A stretch of 64,000 nucleotides of DNA from Roseiarcus sp963770035 (lineage in GTDB: Bacteria; Pseudomonadota; Alphaproteobacteria; Rhizobiales; Beijerinckiaceae): positions 41,228-105,227 of the forward strand of contig CAVYON010000025.1 in the NCBI GenBank assembly GCA_963770035.1, read 5' to 3'. Shown here piece by piece: positions 1-8,169 of this stretch. Under the pieces are notes generated by a model. The model ran no database searches, had not been told where the DNA came from, and saw only the letters and a list, made by a program, of their open reading frames with translations. Within the stretch, counting starts at the first letter, position 1, and each line of letters starts with the position of its first letter. A program made the translations under genes and the position numbers.

Positions 1-1
1 C

Positions 2-487
2 TATCGCCCCTGCGTTGGGGTCGCGCTGGTCAACCGCGCCGGCGATGTATTCATCGGCCATCGCAAGCGCAAACGCGCCGGTGAGCCCCTCGACGCGCGG
101 TCCTGGCAGATGCCGCAGGGGGGCATCGACGACGGCGAGGCGCCGCTCGAGGCGGCCAAACGCGAATTGTGGGAGGAAACCAACGTCCGCTCGGTCGAGC
201 TGATCGCGGAACTCCCGGAGTGGCAGAGCTACGACTTGCCGGAGGAGGCGCGCGAGCGCTGGGCCGGCCGCTATCGGGGCCAGACGCAGAAGTGGTTTCT
301 TTTCCGCTTCAACGGGCCAGACTCCGAGATAGACGTCCGCCATCCGGCCGGCGGCGCGCATGGGGCGGAGTTCGATGAATGGCGATGGGAGCGGTTCGAT
401 CGGCTTCCCGAGGTTGTGGTTCCCTTCAAACGCCAGGTCTACGAAGCCGTCGTCGCGACCTTCGCGCCGCTGGCGAAGGCGCGGTAG
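2..487 (+). CDS. rppH: RNA pyrophosphohydrolase (NUDIX), 5' end cut by the window
   Basis: Removes pyrophosphate from the 5' triphosphate end of RNA, which prepares transcripts for decay in the cytosol. The window begins inside the gene: 161 codons are visible and probably only about ten N-terminal residues are missing. The NUDIX box lies at visible residues 40-62 (MPQGGIDDGE then RELWEET), with the metal-binding glutamates in RELWEE. The strand QKWFLFRF and the full C-terminus ending in a TAG at 485-487 fit the RppH/NudH group better than MutT or generic NUDIX hydrolases. No partner gene is visible on the left side. Confidence 0.9.
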   Translation, partial: YRPCVGVALVNRAGDVFIGHRKRKRAGEPLDARSWQMPQGGIDDGEAPLEAAKRELWEETNVRSVELIAELPEWQSYDLPEEARERWAGRYRGQTQKWFLFRFNGPDSEIDVRHPAGGAHGAEFDEWRWERFDRLPEVVVPFKRQVYEAVVATFAPLAKAR

Positions 488-719
488 GATCCCCGCCGCC
501 TGCGTCTTCGCGAGCCGCCGTAGGGGGTTGAAGACGCCCATCTTCGACGGGCTTTGAAGGCGCGGCGATCGAGGGCAACGTCGGGCGCCTCCTCTGGATG
601 GCCGCGTCGCCCTTCGGGCCCCTCGCGACGACGGATATGAAATGCTCGGGGCGCCAGGCTCTCAACACCCTAACGGGGAGAAAGCGAAGATTAGCGCCTC
701 CCGCCGCCATTTGCTTGCC

Positions 720-1043
720 CTACTTCCCGGCCTTCACCGAGGCCAGCGCCACCGCCATCTCGTCGTCGATCCTTTTGCGCAGACGGTAGTCGGAGAGGTC
801 GACATTGCCGCGGACGAGTTCGTCCTTCAGGGCCGCGGCGACGTCGTCGTCGCTCTTGCCGGTCTGCGCTCCGATAAAGTCCTCGGCGAATTTGTCGGCC
901 GCCGCGCCGCCGACGCCGTTCATCTCGGCGACCCAAAGCGCCAGCGCCTTGTTCCGCCGGGCGGTGGCGCGGAATCGCAAGGTCTCGTCGTTGGCGAACT
1001 GCTTCTCGAAGGTGTTCTCGCGGTCATGGAATGCGTCGGACAT
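720..1043 (-). CDS. DUF1476 family protein (ATP synthase zeta-subunit-like)
   Basis: A 107-residue soluble, mainly alpha-helical, charged protein beginning MSDAFHDRENTFEKQFA. This is the DUF1476 family, which in Paracoccus includes the zeta inhibitor of F1Fo ATP synthase; most family members in other alphaproteobacteria have not been tested, so an inhibitor role here is inferred. The start at 1043 is chosen because a good ribosome binding site (gggagac) sits just upstream and because the family begins at this methionine; a longer upstream reading frame is arginine-rich and unlike the family. The gene stands alone, convergent with rppH across a gap of about 230 bases. Confidence 0.85.
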   Translation of the reverse strand: MSDAFHDRENTFEKQFANDETLRFRATARRNKALALWVAEMNGVGGAAADKFAEDFIGAQTGKSDDDVAAALKDELVRGNVDLSDYRLRKRIDDEMAVALASVKAGK

Positions 1044-1289
1044 TTCCGTCTCCCTCGCCGTGCGCGCACCGGCTGAGCGGAAGCCGCGCGTATGCGGGCA
1101 GGTCTGGCCCGTTGGCGCCGCCATTCTATGACGGCTTCCTTGAACCTGTGCAATGCGAAGCGGACGCGAGCACTCGGAAACGGCCGCCCCGGCGATCGGC
1201 GTGCGCTGCCGCCCAAAGGCGGCACACCGTTTGAGATTCATCGGTTAACCCGCTAGAAGCGGGCGCGCCCGACGCCTTCCGGAGCCTCC

Positions 1290-2174
1290 ATGACCGACGC
1301 CCTCAACGCAACGCCGCAGCAGAAATCCGAGATTCTGATGCAGGCGCTGCCCCACATGCTGCGCTACGACGAGGCGATTGTGGTAGTGAAATACGGCGGC
1401 CACGCCATGGGCGACGAGCAGAAGGCGCGCGACTTCGCCAAGGACATGGTGCTCCTCGAACAGTCCGGCATCAATCCGGTGGTCGTCCATGGCGGGGGTC
1501 CGCAGATCGGCTCGATGCTGAAGAAGCTCGGCATTGAATCGCAGTTTTCGGGCGGCCTCCGGGTGACCGACAAGCCGACCGTCGAGATCGTCGAAATGGT
1601 TCTGGCCGGCTCGATCAACAAGTCGATCGTCGGCTCGATCAACGCCGAGGGCGGCCGCGCAATTGGCCTTTGCGGCAAGGACGGCAACATGGTCGTCGCC
1701 CGCAAGGTCCATCGCCCGCATGCGCCCGACGAGGACGTGGTCGACCTCGGCTTCGTCGGCGAGCCCGACAAGGTCGACATGACGGTGCTCGAACAAATTC
1801 TTGGCCGTGATCTGATCCCTGTGCTCGCGCCAGTGGCTCAAGACGCAGAAGGCCAGACCTACAATGTCAACGCCGACACCTTCGCCGGCGCAATCGCGGG
1901 GGCGCTCCGGGCCAAGCGCCTCCTGTTCCTGACTGACGTGCCTGGCGTGCTCGACAAGGACAAGACTCTGATCAAGGAACTCAAGGTCGATGACATCCAC
2001 GGGCTCATCGCCGATGGCGTCATCACCGGCGGCATGATCCCCAAGGTCGAGACCTGCATCTATGCGATCGAGCGCGGCGTCGAGGGCGTCGTCATCCTCG
2101 ATGGCAAGATCCCGCACGCGGTGCTGATCGAACTCCTGACCGACCAGGGCTCCGGAACCCTGATCACGCGTTGA
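1290..2174 (+). CDS. argB: N-acetylglutamate kinase
   Basis: Phosphorylates N-acetyl-L-glutamate in the second step of arginine synthesis, in the cytosol. The 294-residue product has the amino-acid kinase fold: KYGGHAM near residue 35 and VVVHGGGPQIG near residue 63 form the glycine-rich phosphate and substrate loops, and the C-terminal ITGGMIPKVE and DGKIPHAVLIELL blocks are diagnostic for ArgB. Length is normal for the family. A GGAG lies about 8 bases before the ATG. The gene appears to be monocistronic; downstream lies a repeat-filled gap. Confidence 0.95.
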   Translation: MTDALNATPQQKSEILMQALPHMLRYDEAIVVVKYGGHAMGDEQKARDFAKDMVLLEQSGINPVVVHGGGPQIGSMLKKLGIESQFSGGLRVTDKPTVEIVEMVLAGSINKSIVGSINAEGGRAIGLCGKDGNMVVARKVHRPHAPDEDVVDLGFVGEPDKVDMTVLEQILGRDLIPVLAPVAQDAEGQTYNVNADTFAGAIAGALRAKRLLFLTDVPGVLDKDKTLIKELKVDDIHGLIADGVITGGMIPKVETCIYAIERGVEGVVILDGKIPHAVLIELLTDQGSGTLITR

Positions 2175-2329
2175 GGCGCGAGTGAAATTGACCGAAGCTA
2201 GAAGCAAGCCCTCAACCGTCGCCCTCGGCGACAAATTCTCCCTGAGAGAGATGGCGGACGCGGGGCGTGCCGTTGCGCCCCGCTCCCCGGGGCCTACGAC
2301 ATTCACACGTCTCGAGGGCCGGGCGCTAT

Positions 2330-2500
2330 CCTTCCCCAGCTCTGCTGGGGAAGGTGGCGCGAAGCGCCGGATGGGGTGCGGTCCGCAGCCGCAACTTTGC
2401 TCGGATTGCACGACCGTCACCCCGAGCCTTCATCGAGCATACCCTGCTTTCCAAACCCCACCCGACCCTCCGGCCCACCTTCCCCGCTTCGCGGAGAAGG
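2330..2500. repeat. Intergenic palindromic repeats between argB and tsaB
   Basis: The 440-base gap after argB has no credible gene. It holds several hairpins of the kind scattered between genes in this order: a perfect 9-bp stem (ccttcccca/tggggaagg, 2330-2354), then ggcgc-gaa-gcgcc at 2356-2368, and a related copy, ccttccccgc paired with gcggagaagg, at 2478-2500. Arms of the same composition recur at 19920, 33104 and 58160. Confidence 0.7.
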
Positions 2501-2613
2501 ACGCGCGCGACGGCTCCAAACTCGCCGTCTGTCGGCAGGCTATGGGCCGACGGGTGAGGGTGAGCCGGCGCCGGCGACGCTTGTCCTTTTGCTCTGCGTC
2601 CGAGAGCTGACCG

Positions 2614-3303
2614 GTGCGCATCCTGGCCATCGACACCTCCTGCGGCGCGGCCTCTGTCGCGGTTGTCGAGGCCGGACGGGTCGAGCCGCTCGCCGTCCTC
2701 AGCCGCCCTATGACGCGAGGCCACGCCGAGGCGCTCGCTCCGATGGTCGAGGAGGCCGGTCGCGCCCTCGAGGGGGGCTTTGCCGACCTCGACCGGATTG
2801 CGGTGACGATCGGTCCTGGATCGTTCACCGGCATTCGGGTCGGCCTTGCGCTGGCTCGCGCGATGGGGCTTGGGCTCGGCGTCCCCGTGGTCGGCGTGCC
2901 GACGCTTGTCGCCTTCGCCGCGCCCCTGCTCAGCGAGCCGCGGCCAGGGATCATTGCGGCCGCGATCGACGCCCGTCACGGATCGGTCTATTTCCAGCTG
3001 TTCGAAGCCTCTGGCCGTCCGCTCGGGCCGCCCCGATGCGACGCCGTGCGCGAGTGCGTGCGCGGCATCGGCGCGGGACCGGCGCTGCTGGCCGGGAACG
3101 CCACCGATCTCGTCGCCGCCGAGGCGCACCGCGCGGGGCTCCCCTACGACCTTGCAGCTGCCGGCGACGCCCCGGACATCGTCGCGGTCGCACGGATCGG
3201 ACTGGCCCTCGATCCGGCCGGCAATCCGGCCCGGCCGCTTTACGTCAAGCCGCCGGATGCGCGCCCGAATACAGCCGAGCCGATTGCCCGGACGTTCGTT
3301 TGA
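2614..3303 (+). CDS. tsaB: tRNA threonylcarbamoyladenosine synthesis protein TsaB
   Basis: Non-catalytic partner of TsaD in making the t6A37 modification of ANN-decoding tRNAs. The 229-residue protein has the ASKHA-type N-terminus (ILAIDTSCGAASVAV) and the family hallmark IGPGSFTGIRVGLALARAM at residues 68-86. It starts with GTG at 2614; no better upstream start exists before the repeat-rich gap. rimI follows after 7 bases, the common tsaB-rimI pairing, so the two are probably cotranscribed. Confidence 0.93.
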   Translation: MRILAIDTSCGAASVAVVEAGRVEPLAVLSRPMTRGHAEALAPMVEEAGRALEGGFADLDRIAVTIGPGSFTGIRVGLALARAMGLGLGVPVVGVPTLVAFAAPLLSEPRPGIIAAAIDARHGSVYFQLFEASGRPLGPPRCDAVRECVRGIGAGPALLAGNATDLVAAEAHRAGLPYDLAAAGDAPDIVAVARIGLALDPAGNPARPLYVKPPDARPNTAEPIARTFV

Positions 3304-3310
3304 GGTCGTG

Positions 3311-3796
3311 ATGATTTTCGGCTTTGGCGGCAGATCGTCCCCGCCCGTCATCCGGCCGCTGCGCAGCGACAAGGCGGAAGCCTGCGCCCACTTACATGCC
3401 GCCGGCTTCGCCCATCCATGGTCTGCCGGCGAACTCACCCGGCTCATCGGCGACCCCTCGATTCTGGCCGCGGGGGCGCTCGACCCGGCGAACGGTGTCC
3501 TGCGCGGCTTTGCGCTGGCCCGCCTTGCGGCGGATGAAGCCGAGATCCTGACGATCGCGGTCGACGCTCGGTGGCGCGGCCGGGGAGTTGGGCGCGCCCT
3601 GATGGCGGAGATGCTGCGCCGCGCTGCAAATGGCGGGGCGCGGGCGATGTTTCTCGAGGTCGACAAGGACAACGCCGCGGCGCTGACGCTCTATCGTCGC
3701 CTCGGCTTCGCCAAGGTCGGCGAACGTCCAGGCTACTATCGCCGCAAGGATGGTGCGCCGGCGCTGGCTGTCGTTATGCGCAGGGGTCTGCCGTGA
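3311..3796 (+). CDS. rimI: GNAT acetyltransferase, ribosomal protein S18 N-acetyltransferase-like
   Basis: GNAT-fold N-acetyltransferase; family members acetylate the N-terminal alanine of ribosomal protein S18. The 161-residue product carries the acetyl-CoA binding loop RWRGRGVGRALM at about residues 93-104 and the C-terminal block DNAAALTLYRRLGF followed by GYYRR, typical of RimI. It follows tsaB by 7 bases and its TGA overlaps a GTG that may start the next gene, which suggests one transcript. The substrate is inferred from family and context only. Confidence 0.85.
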   Translation: MIFGFGGRSSPPVIRPLRSDKAEACAHLHAAGFAHPWSAGELTRLIGDPSILAAGALDPANGVLRGFALARLAADEAEILTIAVDARWRGRGVGRALMAEMLRRAANGGARAMFLEVDKDNAAALTLYRRLGFAKVGERPGYYRRKDGAPALAVVMRRGLP

Positions 3797-4759
3797 CTCT
3801 CGTCGCCACCTCGAGGGCGGGAACGCCTCCACTCGCTCTGTCCTCGCTCATCTGGCTCGCGGGCCTCGTCCTGGCGCTCGCCGGATTTCATCGTCGTCCT
3901 CGGCCCGCCGCGCCGCATCGCCCAACGGTTCGGACGCCGGTTCGGCGAGCAGGCGCCCGTGCTGTTCCACCGCCTGCTGTGCGCCGGTCTTGGCGTGGCG
4001 GTTCGCCAGCATGGCGAATGGGCGGGCGCGGGGAGCCGTTTGACCGTCGCCAATCATGTCTCCTGGCTCGACATCCCCGTGCTGGGGTCGCTCGCGCCGA
4101 TGAGCTTTCTCGCCAAAAAGGAAATCGGCGCGCATCCGGTCGGCCACGAACTGGTCGCCTTCCAGGGGATCGTTTACGTCGATCGCGACCGGCGCCGCTG
4201 CATCCCCGGCGTGAACGCCAAAATGGTCGAAACGATGCGCGCCGGCGCGCCCGTCGTCCTGTTCGCGGAGGCGACCACCGGTGACGGGAGCCGGCTCCTG
4301 CGCTTCCGCTCATCGCATTTCGAGGCGATCCGGCAGGCAGCGATCGGCGCCAACGACTCCCTTGCGCTCGTTCAGCCGGTCTTCCTCCATTATTCGCGTC
4401 TCGCCGGCCTGCCGATGGCGCGGTTCGAGCGGCCTAGGGTCGCCTGGTATGGCGACATGACGTTTTTGCCGCATTTCCTTCGCTACGCCGGCGGCGGCGG
4501 CGTCACCTGCGACGTTTATTGCGGCGCTCCCATCCGTGTCACGCCGGACATGGATCGGAAGTCCCTCGCGCGCCTGACCGAAGCGGCAGTGCGGCGTCTG
4601 GCCACCGAGGCCCGGTCTTCCGGCGCGGGGCCGAAACCGCCCGCGAGGTCGCAGTTCACCGGCAGCTTCGCGATGTCACCGAGCCAGGCCGCGTGTGCAA
4701 TGCTTTCGCTCCGGCCAAGCCGTGTGGAAACGTCCGGCAACCCGCGCGTGGCGCCATAG
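3793..4759 (+). pseudogene. PlsC-type lysophospholipid/ornithine-lipid acyltransferase, frameshifted and with a replaced 3' end
   Basis: Membrane-associated 1-acyl-glycerol-phosphate or lyso-ornithine-lipid acyltransferase. The catalytic HX4D motif (NHVSWLDI) and the FAEATTGDG block are intact in the frame running from 3902. The expected hydrophobic N-terminus (SLIWLAGLVLALAG) lies in a different frame that opens with GTG 3793, overlapping rimI; the two halves join only if an indel near 3885-3895 is repaired. After about residue 225 of the core the sequence is no longer acyltransferase: it is the antisense of a truncated gene (4630-4902), so the native C-terminus is lost. OlsA is the best guess among PlsC relatives; the exact substrate is not decidable. 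Confidence 0.7.
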
Positions 4760-4902
4760 GCGAAGGAGGAGCTGCAGATGGCGGCGAAGCCGGCCTCGCG
4801 CATCATCAGCGCCGAGGCGCCGTCCCACACGTTGGGCATGACGAACGCCGCCGATCCCTGGTGCAGAGCAAGAAAGTGGTCATAGGCGGAACCTGCCATC
4901 AC
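4630..4902 (-). pseudogene. 5' fragment of an isocitrate lyase/PEP mutase family gene
   Basis: From the ATG at 4902 about 90 codons read as the N-terminus of the isocitrate lyase/PEP mutase superfamily: FLALHQG, PNVWDGASALMMREAGF, SSSFAYGATRGLPD, LPVNCDLAGGFGPAPED. Full members are 250-290 residues, so about two thirds is missing. Near 4630 the sequence passes directly into the antisense of the acyltransferase 3' end. This looks like the scar of a deletion that fused the tails of two convergent genes. Confidence 0.75.
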
Positions 4903-4947
4903 GGGGTCCTTTCCGGGCGCGCAAGCGCCAAGGGCGTCGGGATCTTC

Positions 4948-4988
4948 GTCACCGCAAGGGCTCTCCGACCTGGGGCCCTCGCGGTGAC
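4948..4988. repeat. Hairpin downstream of the solitary Rieske gene
   Basis: gtcaccgcaaggg (4948-4960) pairs with ccctcgcggtgac (4976-4988), 12 of 13 positions, around a 15-base loop. It lies between two genes on the minus strand, the Rieske gene and the broken lyase gene, and could end the former's transcript, but it has no T-run. Confidence 0.45.
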
Positions 4989-5032
4989 GGCCAAGACGTT
5001 CCCCCGCCTCGTTCCAAGCGCCCGCCTTACGT

Positions 5033-5689
5033 CTACACCTGCAAAATCGAATTGAAGTCGAAGGACTCTCCGGGCGGGTTTGCGCCTACCCGCAACGTCT
5101 TCTCGTCCGGGAAGAAATTCGGCGGCACTGGCAGGTTGTAGGGCGCCGGCACGCCCTGGAAGACGCGGCCGGCGAGGTCGTATTTCGAACCGTGGCAGGG
5201 GCAGAAGAAACCGCCCGGCCAGTCCGGCGCGGGAGTCGTCGGGTTGGGCTGCGGCTCGAACAGCGGCACGCAGCCGAGATGGGTGCAGATGCCAACCAGG
5301 ACCAAAAACTCCTCCTTGAGCGAGCGATGCCAGTTCTTGGCGTAGATCGGCTGCTGGAGGTTGTCGGAATCGGGGTCGCGCAATTGCGACGTCAGCTTGG
5401 CGTTCTGCAGTTCCTTCAGCGCTTCGGGCGTGCGGCGGACGACGAACACCGGCCGCGCCGACCAAAGCGTGACGATTCTCTGACCCGGCTGGAGCTGGGT
5501 GATGTCGATGTCAACCGGACCGGCCGCCGCGATCGTTGCGGCGTCCGGGTTCATCTGGTCGATGAATGGCCAGGCCAATGCGGCGACGCCCACGGCGGCG
5601 ACCGACCCCGTCGCCAGAAAGAGAAAGTCGCGCCGCGCCGGATGCTCCGGCGCCGGAGTCTCCGCCGCGTCCGTAGAAACATGGGTCAT
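5033..5689 (-). CDS. Solitary Rieske [2Fe-2S] protein, PetA-like
   Basis: Membrane-anchored Rieske iron-sulfur protein that would take electrons from a quinol and face the periplasm. The 218-residue product has an N-terminal twin-arginine-type segment (ARRDFLFLATG) followed by one membrane helix, then the two cluster-binding boxes CTHLGC and CPCHG. The start at 5689 is supported by GGGAGG upstream. Between the boxes it has a proline-rich insert and PDWPGGFF, and it ends ESFDFNSILQV, so it differs from the petA of the bc1 operon at 34714, which has a short inter-box loop. No cytochrome b or c1 gene is next to it. Its partner is unknown. Confidence 0.88.
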   Translation of the reverse strand: MTHVSTDAAETPAPEHPARRDFLFLATGSVAAVGVAALAWPFIDQMNPDAATIAAAGPVDIDITQLQPGQRIVTLWSARPVFVVRRTPEALKELQNAKLTSQLRDPDSDNLQQPIYAKNWHRSLKEEFLVLVGICTHLGCVPLFEPQPNPTTPAPDWPGGFFCPCHGSKYDLAGRVFQGVPAPYNLPVPPNFFPDEKTLRVGANPPGESFDFNSILQV

Positions 5690-5790
5690 TGCATCCGCCT
5701 CCCGAGCCTCGTTCGTATGGCGAACTACCGACGCCATCAAGCAAATTTATGGCGCGCCCGCTCGCATAGCCGTGCCTGTCGAGTTGCCCA

Positions 5791-5841
5791 CTGTAGACGC
5801 GGTCGTCGACCGCGTCCGCCGTTCCCGGGCTTGACCCGGGG
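5791..5841. repeat. REP-like palindrome, copy A
   Basis: ctgtagacgcggtcg leads into a perfect palindrome, acgcggtcg-t-cgaccgcgt (5797-5815), followed by a second hairpin, cccggg-cttga-cccggg, near 5824-5840. The same leader and palindrome recur at 24161-24185. Confidence 0.75.
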
Positions 5842-5867
5842 ATCAACGATCGCGGCTACAGTTCGCC

Positions 5868-6242
5868 CTATCGCACCCGCGTCCAGGAGACGGACTTGCA
5901 GATCAGGCCGCCGAACACGCAGCCCGCGGTGGTGAGACGATCGCCAGCAAGCGTCATCTTGCCCGAATAGGTCTTGCCGTCATCTGGATTGAAGGCGGAT
6001 CCGGTCCAGACGTTGTCGCCGTGCGGTTTCATGTCAAAGAACACCTGCTGGCCGACCTTGGCGGGACCGTTATGGTCCCTGAGCCAGATGATCGCGCCGC
6101 AGAGCGCTTCGCCGCCGCAGGGCGCGAATCGGACCTTCGCTTCGCCGTTGTCGCGCAGCCATTCGCCCCTTGCGTCTCCCGCCAATGCGGCGCACCCCGA
6201 CGACGCCAGCAGCGCGGCGGCCGCGACCCAAATCTTTAGCAT
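5868..6242 (-). CDS. DUF2147 family exported protein
   Basis: A 124-residue protein with an N-terminal signal peptide (MLKIWVAAAALLASSGCAALAGDA); the cysteine at residue 17 lies in a lipobox-like setting (ASSGC), so it may be a lipoprotein. The mature part matches the DUF2147 pattern: GEWLRDNGEAKVRF, CGGEALCGAIIWL, WTGSAFNPDDGKTYSGKM, then LTTAGCVFGGLICKS. Family members are small beta-rich periplasmic proteins of unknown function. The gene is single, flanked by a palindromic repeat and an unrelated gene on the same strand. Confidence 0.82.
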   Translation of the reverse strand: MLKIWVAAAALLASSGCAALAGDARGEWLRDNGEAKVRFAPCGGEALCGAIIWLRDHNGPAKVGQQVFFDMKPHGDNVWTGSAFNPDDGKTYSGKMTLAGDRLTTAGCVFGGLICKSVSWTRVR

Positions 6243-6294
6243 TGCGCCCCTCCCGTTTTCGTTGCGCGCATTCAGCCGAAGGCTGACGGTCCCG

Positions 6295-6945
6295 TCAAGC
6301 GGATGCGCCGGGCGGCTCCGCCCACACCGGGCGGTAGCCCGCCGCGAGTGCGGCGACAGTCGAGGGCGGCGTCAGCACATCGAGCTCCGCGTTTCCGTCG
6401 TTTGCGGCCGGCGGACCGTAGCCGGCAAAGCTCCAGGCCCGCAGGCGCCCGTCGCGAAGGCCATGGGGGCGGCCGTTGAGGACGACAAAAGCGCCGTCCG
6501 GCAGCGTGGACAGGCGCGTGCGCCAGACCCGCTTGGAGCCGCCCTCGTCGAGTCGCTCGCGGTGGAGCGCGGCGTCCATGGCGTCGACTTGACCCGGAGC
6601 GCCCGCGAAGGCGGCGAGAAAAGCCATTGCCGCCTCGCGCCGACACTCGAAGCACGGGCGGTGTCCGGCCGCGAGCGCGGTCGGTTCGTCGAGAAAGAAA
6701 AGCTCGGTGTAGCCCGCGCCCCAGACCTCGCGACGCCGGTCCTTGAAGGCGCAGAGGCAGACGATCCAGCGCCTTGACGTCCAGCGCCGCCGCCCGAGCG
6801 TCCGGTCGGGCGCATGCAGGCGACCGCCGCGGTTGCCGAGAAATGCGCCGCGCGCCGCGACCGCATGAAATTCGCCGAAAGGATCGACGCGGTTCTGCAG
6901 GGGACGGCCGCCGACAGGGGAGGATGCGTTGCGCTCGGCGTTCAT
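6295..6945 (-). CDS. Conserved protein of unknown function with a CxxC motif
   Basis: Not assigned to a function. The 216-residue product opens with NRVDPFGEFHAVAARG and GNRGGRLHAPDRTLGRRRW, then FLDEPTALAAGHRPCFECRR and, near the end, GAFVVLNGRPHGLRDG. This arrangement is recognisable as a conserved alphaproteobacterial hypothetical family; the PCFECRR motif could bind a metal. The methionine at 6945 is preferred because conserved sequence begins shortly after it and ggggaa precedes it; a longer frame to 7053 reads through repeat-like sequence. No linked partner is evident. Confidence 0.65.
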   Translation of the reverse strand: MNAERNASSPVGGRPLQNRVDPFGEFHAVAARGAFLGNRGGRLHAPDRTLGRRRWTSRRWIVCLCAFKDRRREVWGAGYTELFFLDEPTALAAGHRPCFECRREAAMAFLAAFAGAPGQVDAMDAALHRERLDEGGSKRVWRTRLSTLPDGAFVVLNGRPHGLRDGRLRAWSFAGYGPPAANDGNAELDVLTPPSTVAALAAGYRPVWAEPPGASA

Positions 6946-7030
6946 TTCCCCGGCTCCATCTCGCCCAAGTCCCGCGCCACCCTGCTTCGCATGGTCTCGA
7001 TTCGCAAGGTTGGCGCAACCCCCGTCCTGG

Positions 7031-7087
7031 CTTCCCCCACCGTAGGACTTCAAAAGACGCCCGTCTCCCGACGGGCAATGGGGGAAG
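7031..7087. repeat. Nested hairpin upstream of the CxxC protein gene
   Basis: Outer stem cttccccca (7031-7039) with tgggggaag (7079-7087), inner stem gcccgtc-tccc-gacgggc (7059-7076). The inner hairpin with its aagac leader is related to sequences at 531-553 and 24210-24230, so it belongs to a dispersed family. Confidence 0.65.
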
Positions 7088-7210
7088 GAGAACGGCTTTG
7101 ATTTGACTGGCGTCCGTCACAAAGCCAGGCCGCGAGGTCAATAACGCGGGGCGTTCGGCGGCCCTTAAATTGCATCGCCGCATCGGTCCTGCCATGAGGA
7201 GGGCTGCGCC

Positions 7211-7530
7211 ATGCCCGGAGACCCGAAGCCCGTGACCGACAACCTGCCGATCGTCGATCTCGCGCCGCTCGGAGAGGGCGAGGCGGGGCTCGACAAGGTT
7301 GCGGCGGCCATCGGCGCCGCCTGCCGTGACGTCGGCTTCTTCTATGTGGTCAACCGTGGGGTGAAGCGCGACCTGATGGATGAAGCCTTCGCCGAAGCGC
7401 GCCGCTTCTTCGCCCTTCCGCTCGCCGACAAGGAGGCGATCGCCATGCGGATCGTCGGCGGCAATCGCGGCTATTCGGCGCTGCTCCGCGAGGCGCTCGA
7501 CCCGACCCGACCCGGGGCCCGGGCTCGTAT
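7211..7530 (+). pseudogene. Isopenicillin N synthase-like 2-oxoglutarate/Fe(II) dioxygenase, N-terminal stub
   Basis: About 105 codons match the DIOX_N region of isopenicillin N synthase-like oxygenases: LPIVDLAPLG, AAIGAACRDVGFFYVVNRGV, EARRFFALPLADKEAIAMR and GNRGYSALLREALDP. Full enzymes are 310-340 residues and carry the HxD...H iron triad in the C-terminal half, which is absent here. The homology stops near 7515-7530 and unrelated sequence continues to a stop at 7711. The stub cannot be an active oxygenase. Confidence 0.75.
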
Positions 7531-7646
7531 GGGGGGCTGGTTGTCAAGGGCGAAAATTGGCATCTTCCTTCGAGTGAAGAGCGGCGGCGGGCCCAGTCGG
7601 CCGGTCGGCGCGACCATCCGAGGCGTCGAGCTCTTGGATGCGAAAA

Positions 7647-7730
7647 TTCCGAGTGTGAGGGCCGGTCAAGGACGGCCCGGAGGGCCGCGGCGAAGCCGCT
7701 TTAGTCCTTGAGGGGCCCTCACACTCGGAA
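7647..7730. repeat. Long imperfect inverted repeat with nested hairpins
   Basis: A 27-base arm (7647-7673, starting ttccgagtgtgaggg) is repeated inverted at 7704-7730 with about 25 of 27 positions matching. The loop contains further small stems (ggcc/ggcc type and gcggc-gaa-gccgc). It lies just after the break of the dioxygenase stub, in a stretch full of IS debris, and may be an IS end or insertion-site structure. Confidence 0.6.
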
Positions 7731-8169
7731 CAAGAGGTTGTGCAAGAGGTCGACGCCGGCCGCCGGTCATCGCGGGTCCTTTGACAACCCGCGCTGCGCG
7801 CCCTGGGGCGGCGGCGCTTCAAGGGCCGGCCAGTTCGCTGGCGCAGGCCGATGATTTCGACGGCGACGGTCGACAGCCGATCCAAGGCGGTTCCCCTCTG
7901 CTCAGGCCATGCATGGCCTGCAAGCTCGTATCCGGCGGCGCTCGGCTCGGGCCGAACCCCAGACCATGATGCCCTTTGCGTCAGGGGCCAGGTGGGGAAC
8001 CAAGGGGGCAGGACCAATCTTGACGGCGGCGTTTTGCAGCCACAGTCCGGCGCGGCATCCTGCCCACCTTGGAAGGTTGCAGACGTCAGCATCGCTCTGT
8101 CGCCCGATCCTCGTGTTGACCTGTCAATCGATGTCTCAATCGATGTCTTGATCGCTCCGCACTAAGCCC
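7731..8169. other. Gene-free stretch between dioxygenase stub and IS debris
   Basis: No convincing coding region on either strand. Open frames here lack recognisable family sequence. Near 8120-8150 a short direct repeat, tcaatcgatgtct / tcaatcgatgtct, is present. The stretch is probably decayed mobile-element sequence. Confidence 0.4.

Noticed and set aside
1245..2420. Long open frame antisense to argB
   Set aside because: Its codons mirror argB in the GC-rich complementary frame; no family sequence is visible.
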